Source: Pseudomonas sp. AKS31 | Lineage (GTDB): Bacteria > Pseudomonadota > Gammaproteobacteria > Pseudomonadales > Pseudomonadaceae | DNA length: 64,000 nucleotides | Direction of reading: 5' to 3' | Assembly (NCBI RefSeq): GCF_023634765.1 | Contig: NZ_JAMLFX010000001.1 | Location: 702,102 to 766,101 of the forward strand | Part shown: positions 18,739 to 28,340 of the stretch, piece after piece | Layout of the letters: each line of letters opens with the position of its first letter | Numbering within the stretch: position 1 is the first letter of the stretch | Notes under the pieces: model-generated | Databases searched by the model: none | Told to the model about the DNA's origin: nothing | What the model saw: the letters and a program-made list of their open reading frames with translations, nothing else | Position numbers and translations under genes: made by a program

Positions 18739-19818
18739 ATGTTCAAAGGCCTGTCGCTGTTTCTGCTGCTGATCTGCTTTACCGTTCAAGCCGAACCATG
18801 GCCCGGCGAACAATGGCCAACCGGCCCGAAGATCACCGGCCCGGCCGTTGAGGCCTTGGAGCGTTACGCCTTCCCACCCCGCGATGACACCACCCGCAAA
18901 GGCATCCGCACCGACGCGCTGTTGATCGTCCGCGATGGCCAGATCATCTACGAACGCTACGCCGGCCCGACCACCGAACATACCCCGCACCTGACCTGGT
19001 CGATCAGCAAAAGCCTGATGGCCACCGTTTTCGGCGTGGCGTACGGCGAAGGTCTGTTCAAACTCGACGATCCGGCCGTGCAGTTTTACCCGCCGCTGGA
19101 ACAGCACCCGGCGATCAAAATCGCCGACCTGCTGCACTGGGCCTCGGGCATCGACTGGCAGGAAGACTACGAATACGCGCCACTGAAATCCTCGGTGGTG
19201 GCAATGCTTTACACCCATGGCCATCGCGACATGGCCGCGTTCACTGCCGATCACGACGCCTACGCCGCACCGGGGCAGGTCTTCCGTTATTCCAGCGGCG
19301 ACAGCAACCTGCTCGCGGCGGCGTTGAAAACTATCGTCGGCCCGCAGCGTTATCCGGATTATCCGTGGACGGCGTTGTTCGAGCCGCTGGGCATCCGCCA
19401 CGCCGTGTGGGAAACCGATGCCGCTGGCACTCTTGTCGCGTCGTCGTACGCTTACCTGACGGCGCGGGATCTGGCGCGGGTCGGGCTGCTGATGGCCCGT
19501 GACGGGCGCTGGCAGGATCGGCAGTTATTGCCCAAGGACTGGCTGGCGTTCAACCGCACTCCCTTCGCCGGTTACAAGGCCCATCAGGACGAAGCTGTGC
19601 CCGGCGGCCACTGGTGGCTCAATCGTCCGGCCGATGGCGCCGCGTCGCCGTGGCCCGACGCACCGCCGGACACCTTCGCCGCCCTCGGCCACTGGGGCCA
19701 GGCGCTGTACGTGATTCCCAGCGAGAAACTGGTGATCGTGCGATATGGCGATGATCGCGACGGTAACTATCGCCACAACGAATTGCTTCAGCGCGTGCTG
19801 AAGGCGGTGCAGCCATGA
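18739..19818 (+). CDS. Periplasmic serine hydrolase, class C beta-lactamase fold
   Basis: A 359-residue member of the serine beta-lactamase-like/EstB family. Signal peptide MFKGLSLFLLLICFTVQA. The SxxK motif is SISK (in TWSISKSLMATV), the second motif is YSS in FRYSSGDS and a HWGQ segment near the C terminus takes the place of KTG. Such enzymes are esterases, peptidases or 6-aminohexanoate-dimer hydrolase-like; the substrate is unknown. The next gene overlaps it by 4 bp, so the two form a small operon. Confidence 0.85.
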   Translation: MFKGLSLFLLLICFTVQAEPWPGEQWPTGPKITGPAVEALERYAFPPRDDTTRKGIRTDALLIVRDGQIIYERYAGPTTEHTPHLTWSISKSLMATVFGVAYGEGLFKLDDPAVQFYPPLEQHPAIKIADLLHWASGIDWQEDYEYAPLKSSVVAMLYTHGHRDMAAFTADHDAYAAPGQVFRYSSGDSNLLAAALKTIVGPQRYPDYPWTALFEPLGIRHAVWETDAAGTLVASSYAYLTARDLARVGLLMARDGRWQDRQLLPKDWLAFNRTPFAGYKAHQDEAVPGGHWWLNRPADGAASPWPDAPPDTFAALGHWGQALYVIPSEKLVIVRYGDDRDGNYRHNELLQRVLKAVQP

Positions 19819-20111
19819 AGCGCTTCTGGTTGTTACTGCTTGTCCTGCTGCTCGGCTGGGTCGGCTACGAGCGCGAAAACCTGTGGGCCTTCCCGGACAT
19901 CATCAGTGCCTACACGGCGAAGGAATATTGTTCGTGCCGCTATGTGATGAATAACGACGCGCAATACTGCCGTGGCTACGTAAAACAGTGGATGCCGACC
20001 AGCGCATTCACCGATGACAGCGCCAGCAAAACCATCACCGTCAGCGGCATGGGGCGCAGCAACCGCGCCCAGTGGTTGAGCGAACGGCAAGGTTGTCGTT
20101 TACAGCCTTAA
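19815..20111 (+). CDS. Small membrane-anchored or secreted protein of unknown function
   Basis: 98 residues, starting with a strong hydrophobic segment (FWLLLLVLLLGWVGY) followed by a polar domain with four cysteines (EYCSCRY, YCRGY, QGCRLQP), which could form disulphides in the periplasm. ATG overlaps the serine-hydrolase stop (ATGA), so co-translation is likely. No function recognised. Confidence 0.75.
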   Translation: MKRFWLLLLVLLLGWVGYERENLWAFPDIISAYTAKEYCSCRYVMNNDAQYCRGYVKQWMPTSAFTDDSASKTITVSGMGRSNRAQWLSERQGCRLQP

Positions 20112-20187
20112 AAGATCGCAGCCTTCGGCAGCTCCTACATGACCGGGTCCACCCTGTAGGAGCTGCCGAAGGCTGCGATCTTTTGAT
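20110..20187. repeat. REP pair, family A
   Basis: Inverted pair beginning inside the last codons or stop of the preceding gene and ending before yceI. Confidence 0.92.
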
Positions 20188-20254
20188 CTTGATGTTGCAA
20201 TAACTTTGGGGGCGGTTAAGGTTCGTGCAGGTTTATCGGCCCCACGAGTGTTCA

Positions 20255-20845
20255 ATGTTCAACCGCTCTCTCTGTGCAACCCTGTCCAGCCTGCTGCTCG
20301 CCACCGTCGCGATGCCGGCGCACGCCAATTGGTATCTGGACGGCGAGTCGTCGCGGCTGTCGTTTGTCAGCACGAAAAACACCCATATTTCCGAGGTGCA
20401 GCGCTTTCTGGTGTTGCACGGCAAGGTCGACCCCAACGGTCGCGCCGAAGTCGAAGTCGAGCTGGATTCGATCAACAGCGGCATCCCGCTGCGTGATGAG
20501 CGCATGCGCAAGGAGCTGTTCCAGATCGAGCAATTCCCCGAAGCAACCATCACTACCCAGATCGACCTGCGTCCGATCAACGATCTGGCCCCCGGTGCGC
20601 AGCTGGAATTGCGCCTGCCGCTGACCGTCAAGCTGCACGGCAAGCAGCACGAGTACCCCGCTGAGCTGCTGGCGACGCGTCTTGATGACCGACGTTTTCA
20701 AGTGGTCACGCTAGAACCGCTGGTGATCAACGCCGAGGATTTCGATCTCGTGCCGGGGCTGGAAAGCCTGCGCAAACTCGCTGACCTGTCGGCCATCAGT
20801 CTGTCGGTGCCGGTGGGTGCGGTGCTGATTTTCACGGCGCGCTGA
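20255..20845 (+). CDS. YceI-family periplasmic protein
   Basis: 196 residues with a signal peptide (MFNRSLCATLSSLLLATVAMPAHA) and a YceI lipocalin-like domain (NWYLDGESSRLSFVSTKN... FPEATITTQIDL). YceI proteins bind isoprenoid or quinone-like lipids in a beta-barrel. The ATG at 20255 is chosen because it begins the signal peptide. It lies 1 bp before clsB, so the two are co-transcribed. Confidence 0.9.
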   Translation: MFNRSLCATLSSLLLATVAMPAHANWYLDGESSRLSFVSTKNTHISEVQRFLVLHGKVDPNGRAEVEVELDSINSGIPLRDERMRKELFQIEQFPEATITTQIDLRPINDLAPGAQLELRLPLTVKLHGKQHEYPAELLATRLDDRRFQVVTLEPLVINAEDFDLVPGLESLRKLADLSAISLSVPVGAVLIFTAR

Positions 20846-20846
20846 C

Positions 20847-22004
20847 ATGCGCGGCGCGGTGTTTCCGTGGCGCGATGGCAACCGCTTCGAACTGTTGATC
20901 GACGGCCCGCAATTCTTCCCGCGCATGCTCGAGCAGATTGCCGGCGCGCAGGAGCAAATCGAACTCGAGTTGTATCTGGTCGAGGCCGGCGCCTGTGCCG
21001 AAACCATTGTGCAAGCGCTGGTGCTGGCCGCCGAGCGTGGCGTGCGCGTGCGGTGCCTGTTCGATGATTACGGCAGCCTCGCCTTTACGCTCAACCTGCG
21101 TCAGCGACTGACCCATGCCGGGGTCGAACTGCGTTTTTACAATCGCCTGCACTGGCGGCGTTGGGTCGGCAATTTCTATCGCGATCACCGCAAATTGTTG
21201 CTGGTCGATCAGCGTCTGGCAGTGGTCGGTGGCACCGGTGTCACCGATGAATTCTGGACGCCGGGCCACGACACCAGCGAATGGCACGAAGTGATGGTCG
21301 AGATCAGCGGCCCGCTGGTGATCGACTGGCAATTGCTGTTTGATCGCCAATGGATTGCCAACCGTTATCGCCGCGCCTGGCGCCCGGCTGCGCATTTCGG
21401 TCTGCCGCGTTTGCCACGGGTGCCGGACAAGGGCGAGGGCATGGGCCGCGTGGCGTATGCCGACGCCCGCCAGCATCGCGACATTCTGCACTCGCTGTTC
21501 CGTGCCTTGAACAGCGGGCAAAAACGCATCTGGATGGCCACGCCGTACTTCCTGCCGACGTGGAAAATCCGCCGCTCCCTGCGCAAGGCTGCTGCACGCG
21601 GGGTGGATGTGCGGCTACTGCTGACCGGGCCGCGCACCGATCACCCGTCAGTGCGTTACGCCGGGCATCGTTACTACCCGCGACTGCTCAAGGCTGGCGT
21701 GAAGATCTTCGAATACCAGCCGTGCTTTCTGCATTTGAAAATGGTGCTGGTGGACGATTGGGTGAGCATCGGTTCGTGCAACTTCGATCACTGGAACCTG
21801 CGTTTCAATCTTGAGGCGAATCTGGAGGCACTGGACCCGTCGTTGACGGCAGCGGTGCAGGCGAGTTTTGTGAAGGACTTCGGGCTGAGTCAGCAGGTGA
21901 GTCTGGAAGAGTGGCAGCGCCGACCGTTGTGGCGGCGGGTGAAGCAGCGGGTGTGGGGCTGGGTGGATCGCTTGGTCGTCAACATTCTCGACCGCCGCGG
22001 GTAG
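20847..22004 (+). CDS. clsB: Cardiolipin synthase B-type phospholipase D-family enzyme
   Basis: A 385-residue PLD-superfamily protein with two HKD motifs: HRKLLLVDQ... and HLKMVLVDDW..., both complete. ClsB-type enzymes make cardiolipin from phosphatidylglycerol and other phospholipids at the inner membrane; no transmembrane helices are seen, as in ClsB rather than ClsA. Begins 1 bp after yceI. Confidence 0.88.
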   Translation: MRGAVFPWRDGNRFELLIDGPQFFPRMLEQIAGAQEQIELELYLVEAGACAETIVQALVLAAERGVRVRCLFDDYGSLAFTLNLRQRLTHAGVELRFYNRLHWRRWVGNFYRDHRKLLLVDQRLAVVGGTGVTDEFWTPGHDTSEWHEVMVEISGPLVIDWQLLFDRQWIANRYRRAWRPAAHFGLPRLPRVPDKGEGMGRVAYADARQHRDILHSLFRALNSGQKRIWMATPYFLPTWKIRRSLRKAAARGVDVRLLLTGPRTDHPSVRYAGHRYYPRLLKAGVKIFEYQPCFLHLKMVLVDDWVSIGSCNFDHWNLRFNLEANLEALDPSLTAAVQASFVKDFGLSQQVSLEEWQRRPLWRRVKQRVWGWVDRLVVNILDRRG

Positions 22005-22010
22005 AGCGAG

Positions 22011-22091
22011 ATCAAAAGATCGCAGCCTGCGGCAGCTCCTACAGGGTGTACGACATCCCAATGTAGGAGCTGCCGAAGGCTGCGATCTTTT
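22011..22091. repeat. REP pair, family A, mixed arms
   Basis: Inverted pair in which one arm has the CCTGCGG variant and the other the CCGAAGG variant, so the two halves are not perfect complements. Confidence 0.9.
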
Positions 22092-22102
22092 GCTTTTAGC
22101 GG

Positions 22103-24394
22103 TTACAGCAACTCGAAGCTCTGCTGCGTCACGTCCTGGGAGTCCAGGCCGATCTGCACGTTGAACTTGCCAGGCTCGGCGGCGTATTTGAGCTGGCTGT
22201 TGTAGAACTTCAGGTCATCCTCGCTGATGGTGAAGTGCACGACTTTCTGTTCGCCGGCCTTGAGCATGATTTTCTGGAAGTTCTTCAGTTCTTTCACCGG
22301 GCGGATCATCGAGCCGGTGACGTCCTGGATGTACAACTGCACCACGGTTTCGCCGTCGCGCTTGCCGGTGTTCTTCACCATCACGCTGGCGTCGAGTTTG
22401 CCGGTGGCGTTCAGGGTGGTCGATGACAGCGCCATGTCGCTCAGGGCGAATTGCGTGTAGCTCAGGCCATAACCGAACGGGAACAGCGGGCCCGTGGTGT
22501 CATCGAAATACTGCGAGGTGTAGTTGCCCGGTTTGCCCGGCGTGAACGGCCGGCCAATGCTCAGGTGGTTGTAGTAGGTCGGGATCTGGCCCACGGAGCG
22601 CGGGAAGGTCACCGGCAGTTTGCCCGAGGGGTTGTAGTCGCCGAACAGCACGTCAGCGATGGCGTTGCCGCCCTCGGTACCGCTGAACCAGGTTTCCAGA
22701 ATCGCGTCAGCCGACTGGTTCTCTTCGAGAATCGTCAGTGGGCGGCCGTTCATCAGCACCAGCACCAGCGGTTTGCCGGTGGCTTTCAGCGCACGGATCA
22801 GCTCGCGCTGGGTTTCCGGGATGTTCAGGTCGGTGCGGCTGGAAGACTCGTGAGACATGCCACGGGATTCGCCGACTGCCGCGACGATCACGTCAGCATC
22901 CTTGGCGGCTTTCACCGCTTCTTCGATCAGCACGTTGGCCGGGCGCGGGTCGTCGACCACTTCCGGCGCATCGAAGTTGAGGAAGTTCAGGTAGCCGAGC
23001 ACCTTCTTGTCGCTGGTGATGTTGGCGCCCCGGGCGTAGATCAGGTTCGCCTTGTCGCCGATCACCGAACTCATGCCATCGAACAGCGTCACCGATTGCG
23101 CAGGGCGCCCGGCGGCGGCCCAACTGCCCATCATGTCGATCGGCGCTTTGGCCAGCGGGCCGACCAGCGCGACTTTTGCGTCTTTCTTCAGCGGCAGGGT
23201 TTCGTTCTGGTTCTTCAGCAGAACGAGGCTGCGACGCGCCACTTCACGGGCTTCGGCGCGGTGCAGACGGCTTTCGGCGTAGGTGTCGGCCGGATCATCT
23301 TCAGCCTTGCCGATGCGCAGGTACGGATCCTTGAACAGGCCCATGTCGTACTTGGCCGCGAGCACTTCACGCACGGCGTTGTCGATGTCTTTCTGTTCGA
23401 TCTCGCCGGACTTGAGCAGCCCCGGCAGCTCTTTGCCGTACAGGGTGTCGTTCATGCTCATGTCGATACCGGCCTTGATCGCCAGCTTCGCCGCTTCACG
23501 ACCGTCGCGGGCGACGCCGTGTTTGATCAGTTCGAAGATCGCGCCGTGGTCACTGACCGCCAGGCCTTTGAAGCCCCAGTCCTTGCGCAACAGATCATTC
23601 ATCAGCCAGGTGTTGGCGGTGGCCGGAATACCGTTGATCGAGTTCAGCGCGACCATCACACCGCCAGCGCCGGCATCAATCGCGGCGCGGTACGGTGGCA
23701 GATAATCCTGGTACATCTTCACCGGGCTCATGTCGACGGTGTTGTAGTCGCGACCGCCCTCGACCGCGCCGTACAGGGCGAAGTGCTTGACGCTGGCCAT
23801 GATGCTGTCGGCTGCGCTCGGTGTGGCGCCCTGATAGGCGCGGACCATGACGCCGGCAATGCGCGAGGTCAGGTAGGTGTCTTCACCGAAGCCTTCGGAG
23901 CTGCGGCCCCAGCGCGGGTCGCGAGAAATGTCGACCATCGGCGCGAAGGTGATGTCGAGGCTGTCGGCGGCAGCTTCCTTGGCGGCCACGCGCCCGGACT
24001 GGCCGATGGCGTCCATGTCCCAGCTCGAGGCGAGGGCCAGTGGAATCGGGAAAATCGTACGGTGACCGTGGATCACGTCGTACGCAAAAAACATCGGAAT
24101 CTTCAGGCGGCTGCGCATGGCAGCGTCCTGCATCGGTCGGTTTTCCGCGCGGGTGATCGAGTTGAACGTGCCGCCGATGTTGCCGGCGGCGATTTCCTTG
24201 CGGATCAGCTCACGGGGCATTTCCGGGCCGATGCTGATCAGGCGCAACTGGCCGATCTTCTCGTCGAGGGTCATTTGCTTCATCAGGTCGCTGATGAACG
24301 CGTCCTTGTTTTCCAGGGGTACCGGGGTCGTGGCGGCCAATACTTGATGACTGGCCAGGCTGACGAACAGACCCAGCAAACACAGCTTCTTCAT
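22103..24394 (-). CDS. bglX: Periplasmic beta-glucosidase, GH3
   Basis: A 763-residue GH3 glycoside hydrolase. The frame is open from 24424, but the ATG at 24394 starts a signal peptide (MKKLCLLGLFVSLASHQVLA). The catalytic nucleophile Asp is in GLAVSDHG, with the substrate-binding KHFALYG region upstream; the C-terminal fibronectin III-like domain is present. BglX hydrolyses beta-linked oligosaccharides in the periplasm. Monocistronic. Confidence 0.94.
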   Translation of the reverse strand: MKKLCLLGLFVSLASHQVLAATTPVPLENKDAFISDLMKQMTLDEKIGQLRLISIGPEMPRELIRKEIAAGNIGGTFNSITRAENRPMQDAAMRSRLKIPMFFAYDVIHGHRTIFPIPLALASSWDMDAIGQSGRVAAKEAAADSLDITFAPMVDISRDPRWGRSSEGFGEDTYLTSRIAGVMVRAYQGATPSAADSIMASVKHFALYGAVEGGRDYNTVDMSPVKMYQDYLPPYRAAIDAGAGGVMVALNSINGIPATANTWLMNDLLRKDWGFKGLAVSDHGAIFELIKHGVARDGREAAKLAIKAGIDMSMNDTLYGKELPGLLKSGEIEQKDIDNAVREVLAAKYDMGLFKDPYLRIGKAEDDPADTYAESRLHRAEAREVARRSLVLLKNQNETLPLKKDAKVALVGPLAKAPIDMMGSWAAAGRPAQSVTLFDGMSSVIGDKANLIYARGANITSDKKVLGYLNFLNFDAPEVVDDPRPANVLIEEAVKAAKDADVIVAAVGESRGMSHESSSRTDLNIPETQRELIRALKATGKPLVLVLMNGRPLTILEENQSADAILETWFSGTEGGNAIADVLFGDYNPSGKLPVTFPRSVGQIPTYYNHLSIGRPFTPGKPGNYTSQYFDDTTGPLFPFGYGLSYTQFALSDMALSSTTLNATGKLDASVMVKNTGKRDGETVVQLYIQDVTGSMIRPVKELKNFQKIMLKAGEQKVVHFTISEDDLKFYNSQLKYAAEPGKFNVQIGLDSQDVTQQSFELL

Positions 24395-24654
24395 GAATAG
24401 TTTTCTCAAGGGCCCAAGCGGCAATGCAACGCCGGCCAGCCAAAATTTAGGGAGCGACTATTGTTGTTCGGGTACAGGCTCAAAGAACCAGAGCCAAAAC
24501 GGCAGCCAACACTTGGCAGCATGATCACGCAGGGCACTTTTTAGCCCATTGCCCCGTCGTAATCCAGCGACGCGGCCGATTATGCCCCAAGAGCCCGCTG
24601 AGAATGTTTCGCGCTCGGTTTTTATAATGATATGTGCCAAGGAGCATCACTGCG

Positions 24655-25263
24655 ATGAATGCAAGTCCAACCTATCGCTCACGTTTGCAGGTTGCCACGT
24701 TGTTGGTGCTGGCCACCCTGCTGACCGCGTGCGGCATCAACAATATCCCGACCCTCGACGAACAGGCCAAAGCTGCGTGGGGCCAGGTGCAGAACCAGTA
24801 CCAGCGCCGCGCTGACCTGATCCCCAATCTGGTGGAAACGGTGAAGGGGTACGCCAAGCATGAAGAGGCAACCCTCACAGCAGTGATTGAAGCGCGGGCG
24901 AAAGCGACGTCGATTCAGGTTGACGCCAGCACCCTCGACAATCCCGAGAAGCTCAAGCAGTTCCAGCAGGCGCAGGATCAACTGACCGGCGCCTTGAGCC
25001 GCTTGATGGTGGTCTCCGAGCGCTATCCGGATCTGAAAGCCAACCAGAACTTCCTCGCCCTGCAATCGCAGCTGGAAGGCACGGAAAACCGCATTGCCGT
25101 GGCGCGCCGCGATTTCATTCTGGCGGTGCAGAAGTACAACACCGAGATCCGCACCTTTCCCGGTCGCCTCTGGCACAGCGTGATGTACAGCGACCTGCCG
25201 ATCCGCGAAACCTTCGAAGCCACCACGCCCGGCGCGGAAAAGGCCCCGGAAGTGAAATTCTGA
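24655..25263 (+). CDS. LemA-family lipoprotein
   Basis: 202 residues, N-terminal lipoprotein signal with lipobox LLTAC, then the LemA core (NQYQRRADLIPNLVETVKGYAKHE). ATG at 24655 is preceded by AAGGAG. LemA proteins occur with TPM-domain genes, as here, in cassettes associated with membrane stress, but their activity is not established. Separated by 13 bp from the next gene. Confidence 0.93.
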   Translation: MNASPTYRSRLQVATLLVLATLLTACGINNIPTLDEQAKAAWGQVQNQYQRRADLIPNLVETVKGYAKHEEATLTAVIEARAKATSIQVDASTLDNPEKLKQFQQAQDQLTGALSRLMVVSERYPDLKANQNFLALQSQLEGTENRIAVARRDFILAVQKYNTEIRTFPGRLWHSVMYSDLPIRETFEATTPGAEKAPEVKF

Positions 25264-25276
25264 TTCGAGGTTGTCC

Positions 25277-26038
25277 ATGCGCGTGTTGAAAATGGGCCTG
25301 GTGCTGATGCTGTGGCTGTTCGCCGTCAGCGCCCGGGCCGAGTTGACGTTCCCGGCGCTGAGCGGGCGGGTGGTGGACGAAGCGCAGATGCTCGAGCCGT
25401 CGGTGCGTGCGCAACTGAGCCAGCAGTTGCAGGCCCACGAACAGGCGACCGGCGAGCAGTTGGTCGTGGTTACCGTGCCGGATCTGCAAGGCACGACCAT
25501 TGAGGACTTCGGCGTTCAGCTCGGGCGGCACTGGGCCATAGGGCAAAAGGACAAGAACAACGGCGCGCTGCTGATCGTCGCCCGTGACGAGCGCAAACTG
25601 CGCATCGAAGTCGGTTATGGCCTGGAGGATCGGCTGACCGACGCGCAGACGTCAGTGATCATTCATCAAGTCATCACGCCCGCGTTCAAGAGTGGCAACT
25701 TCAGCAAAGGCATCAGTGACGGCGTAGCGGCGATGCTGGTGGTGCTGGGCGGCAATCCGCTCGATGAGCCGTCGACGGTGTATGAATCGAGCGGCGATCC
25801 GTCCGATGATTTCATTTCGCGACATCCCGGGTTATTCGTGTTTTTGGTGATGTTGTTCATCCTGACGGTGTTTGTCTGCCAGATGCTCGGTATCCTGCCT
25901 GCCGGCCGGGGTGGCTCCGGAGGAGGGGGCGGCTTTGGCGGTGGTGGCGGTTTTGGCGGCGGCGGTGGAGGTGGAGGTGGAGGCTTCAGCGGCGGCGGGG
26001 GCAGTTTCGGCGGCGGTGGTTCGTCCGGCGGCTGGTGA
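25277..26038 (+). CDS. TPM-domain (YgcG-type) membrane protein with Gly-rich tail
   Basis: 253 residues: signal peptide, TPM domain (RVVDEAQMLEPSVRAQLSQQL through RIEVGYGLEDRLTD), one transmembrane helix near residues 180-205, and a C-terminal tail almost entirely Gly with Ser/Phe, ending SSGGW. Middle gene of the LemA-TPM-TPM cassette. An upstream TTG at 25271 is possible but ATG 25277 begins the signal peptide. Confidence 0.92.
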   Translation: MRVLKMGLVLMLWLFAVSARAELTFPALSGRVVDEAQMLEPSVRAQLSQQLQAHEQATGEQLVVVTVPDLQGTTIEDFGVQLGRHWAIGQKDKNNGALLIVARDERKLRIEVGYGLEDRLTDAQTSVIIHQVITPAFKSGNFSKGISDGVAAMLVVLGGNPLDEPSTVYESSGDPSDDFISRHPGLFVFLVMLFILTVFVCQMLGILPAGRGGSGGGGGFGGGGGFGGGGGGGGGGFSGGGGSFGGGGSSGGW

Positions 26039-26071
26039 CATTAAAAGAACAATGAGCAGGCACTTTTCAAC

Positions 26072-26689
26072 ATGGCACTACTGACCGAACACGAACAACG
26101 CAAAGTCGCCGAGGCGATTGCCCGGGTCGAGCGCGACACCGACGCCGAACTGGTGACGGTGCTCGCTGCGCGCGCCGATGACTACGCGTATATCCCGCTG
26201 TTGTGGGCCAGCCTGTTGGCGCTGGTGGTGCCCGGCGTCGTGCACTACCTGACCGGGTGGCTGACCCTGCGCAGTCTGCTGCTGGTGCAGTGGGGCGCAT
26301 TTGTCGTTTTGTGCCTGCTGTTTCGCTTGCCCAAAGTCACCTCGCACCTGATCCCGCGCCATGTACGCCACTGGCGCGCCTCGAACCTGGCGCGGCGGCA
26401 GTTTCTCGAACAGAACCTGCATCACACGGTGGGCGGTACCGGCATGCTGATTTTTGTCTGCGAGGCTGAACGCTATGTGGAGATTCTGGTGGATGAAGGG
26501 ATTTCCAAGCGGCTGGACAATAAAACCTGGGATTCGATTGTGGCGGCGTTTACCGAGCAGGTCAGGCAGGGGCGCACGTTGGAAGGGTTTGTGACGTGTA
26601 TCGAGGCGTGTGGGGAGTTGCTGAAAGTGCATGTGCCGGTGACGCAGGTGAGGAATGAGTTGCCGAATCGGTTGGTGGTTTTGGGATAG
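26072..26689 (+). CDS. Second TPM-domain membrane protein
   Basis: 205 residues with an N-terminal cytoplasmic helix, two hydrophobic segments (about 45-95) and a C-terminal TPM-like domain (GTGMLIFVCEAERYVEILVDEGISKRL). Third gene of the cassette, 33 bp after the previous one. Such pairs of a secreted and a membrane-embedded TPM protein are common beside LemA. Confidence 0.9.
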   Translation: MALLTEHEQRKVAEAIARVERDTDAELVTVLAARADDYAYIPLLWASLLALVVPGVVHYLTGWLTLRSLLLVQWGAFVVLCLLFRLPKVTSHLIPRHVRHWRASNLARRQFLEQNLHHTVGGTGMLIFVCEAERYVEILVDEGISKRLDNKTWDSIVAAFTEQVRQGRTLEGFVTCIEACGELLKVHVPVTQVRNELPNRLVVLG

Positions 26690-26722
26690 GTTGCAGATTC
26701 TTCATTCGGCTTGAGTACCATA

Positions 26723-26898
26723 CCCTCACCCCAGCCCTCTCCCGGAGGTAGAGGGGGCCGACCGAGGTGTCTTGCGCTCGACATCGACCTGAAAAACCGT
26801 GTCGATTATGGATTCAAGGCAAATCGTTCAAGTCGGTGTATCTCTTCAATATCCCCCAATCAGTCCCCTCTCCCTCCGGGAGAGGGCTAGGGTGAGGG
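26723..26898. mobile_element. MITE-like element (CCCTCACCCCAGCCCTCTCC ends)
   Basis: 176 bp with terminal inverted repeats and the shared internal GACCGAGGTGTC/TCGGTGTA segments. Occupies most of the 310-bp gap between the TPM cassette and the next gene; the rest shows no further feature. Confidence 0.7.
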
Positions 26899-26999
26899 TG
26901 CTCTTAACAACCGTTGGGTAAATAAGAGCGTGTCCCCAACCCCCATCCCCCCTAAAATACCTGCCATTCCCGATTTCGCCCGTCCGAGGCCGCTTTTCC

Positions 27000-28217
27000 A
27001 TGTCCGTTACTGCTCCTGCCACCAAGCCTGCGCCCGATCACCACGCCCAGTTCATCGAGTTGCTGCAAACCAGCCTCGAACAGAACGGCTTCATCAAACT
27101 GGTGTTGGCCAAGTACGTCGGTGAAGAGGCGGATCTGCAGCGGGTCATCATCAAACCGGTGACCGTCAAAGCGCAGCCAAACCTGTCGTTCGTCTATCGC
27201 TACAAAACCCGCGACATCACCAAAAACCTGCCGTTGGTTGAAGGTGTGGCGGCGATTGCCGCGTTGTTGCCGGCCTCGTTCAAGAACGCGCATTTGCTCG
27301 CGCTGACCGACGAAGCGCAACTGGAATACAGCAAAAAGGGCAAGTCTTCGCTGTTCAAGAGCAAACCTCAGCAATTGCGCGAGGCGCCGTCCGCTGAGCA
27401 TAACCGTGAGAAAAACCGCTTCCTTGAGCTGAGCCGGCCATTCCTCAAGGACCTCGGTGTGACCAACGCGCAACATGAGCTGATCCCGGCGATGTCGCGA
27501 AAGTGGAAGCAGATCAACAAGTTCATCGAAGTGTTCAGCCATGCGCTGACCTCGTCGCCATTGGCGCTGGACAAACCGGTGCGCGTGGCGGATTTCGGTT
27601 CGGGCAAGGGTTACCTGACGTTCGCGATTCACGATTACCTGCGCAACACGCTCAAGGCTGAAGGCGAGGTCACCGGCGTCGAGCTGCGCGAAGAGATGGT
27701 CAACCTGTGCAACGCCGCGGCGGCGAAGCTCGATCATCCGGGGCTGGTGTTCAAGTGCGGTGATGTGCGCAGCGTCGCGCCGAGCGAGCTGGACGTGATG
27801 ATCGCCCTGCATGCCTGCGACATCGCCACCGATTACGCGATCCACACCGGCATCCGCTCGGGCGCGTCGATCATCATGTGCTCGCCGTGCTGCCACAAAC
27901 AGATCCGCCTGCAGATCCAGAGCCCGGCGTTGCTCAAGCCGATGCTGCAATACGGTTTGCACCTGGGCCAGCAGGCGGAAATGGTCACCGACAGTCTGCG
28001 TGCGTTGTTCCTTGAGGCCTGTGGTTACGAGACCAAGGTGTTCGAGTTCATCTCGCTGGAACACACCAACAAGAACAAGATGATTCTCGCGGTGAAACGC
28101 GCCGAGCCGGTGAACCCGGCGCAGTTGTTAGTGAAGATCGAAGAGTTGAAGGCCTTCTACAATATCAGCGAACACTGCCTGGAAACCCTGCTGCGCGCCG
28201 ACGGTTACCTGACCTGA
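27000..28217 (+). CDS. SAM-dependent methyltransferase, Methyltransf_32 type
   Basis: A 405-residue protein with motif I VADFGSGKGYLTF around residue 200 and the distinctive MCSPCCHKQIRLQ segment of the Methyltransf_32 family, related to eukaryotic METTL25/GSTCD domains. The N-terminal 170 residues are specific to the bacterial form. The substrate is not known; RNA is a guess from relatives. Monocistronic, ATG at the family position. Confidence 0.85.
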   Translation: MSVTAPATKPAPDHHAQFIELLQTSLEQNGFIKLVLAKYVGEEADLQRVIIKPVTVKAQPNLSFVYRYKTRDITKNLPLVEGVAAIAALLPASFKNAHLLALTDEAQLEYSKKGKSSLFKSKPQQLREAPSAEHNREKNRFLELSRPFLKDLGVTNAQHELIPAMSRKWKQINKFIEVFSHALTSSPLALDKPVRVADFGSGKGYLTFAIHDYLRNTLKAEGEVTGVELREEMVNLCNAAAAKLDHPGLVFKCGDVRSVAPSELDVMIALHACDIATDYAIHTGIRSGASIIMCSPCCHKQIRLQIQSPALLKPMLQYGLHLGQQAEMVTDSLRALFLEACGYETKVFEFISLEHTNKNKMILAVKRAEPVNPAQLLVKIEELKAFYNISEHCLETLLRADGYLT

Positions 28218-28245
28218 CCCTGAACTGAGCTTGGAATGCAAAACC

Positions 28246-28328
28246 TGTAGGAGCTGCCGAAGGCTGCGATCTTTTGATTTTGACCTTAAAAACAAGATCA
28301 AAAGATCGCAGCCTGCGGCAGCTCCTAC
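28246..28328. repeat. REP pair, family A, mixed arms
   Basis: Outward-type pair with a GATCAAAAGATCGC centre; left arm CCGAAGG, right arm CCTGCGG. Confidence 0.92.
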
Positions 28329-28340
28329 AAGGGAATGTGT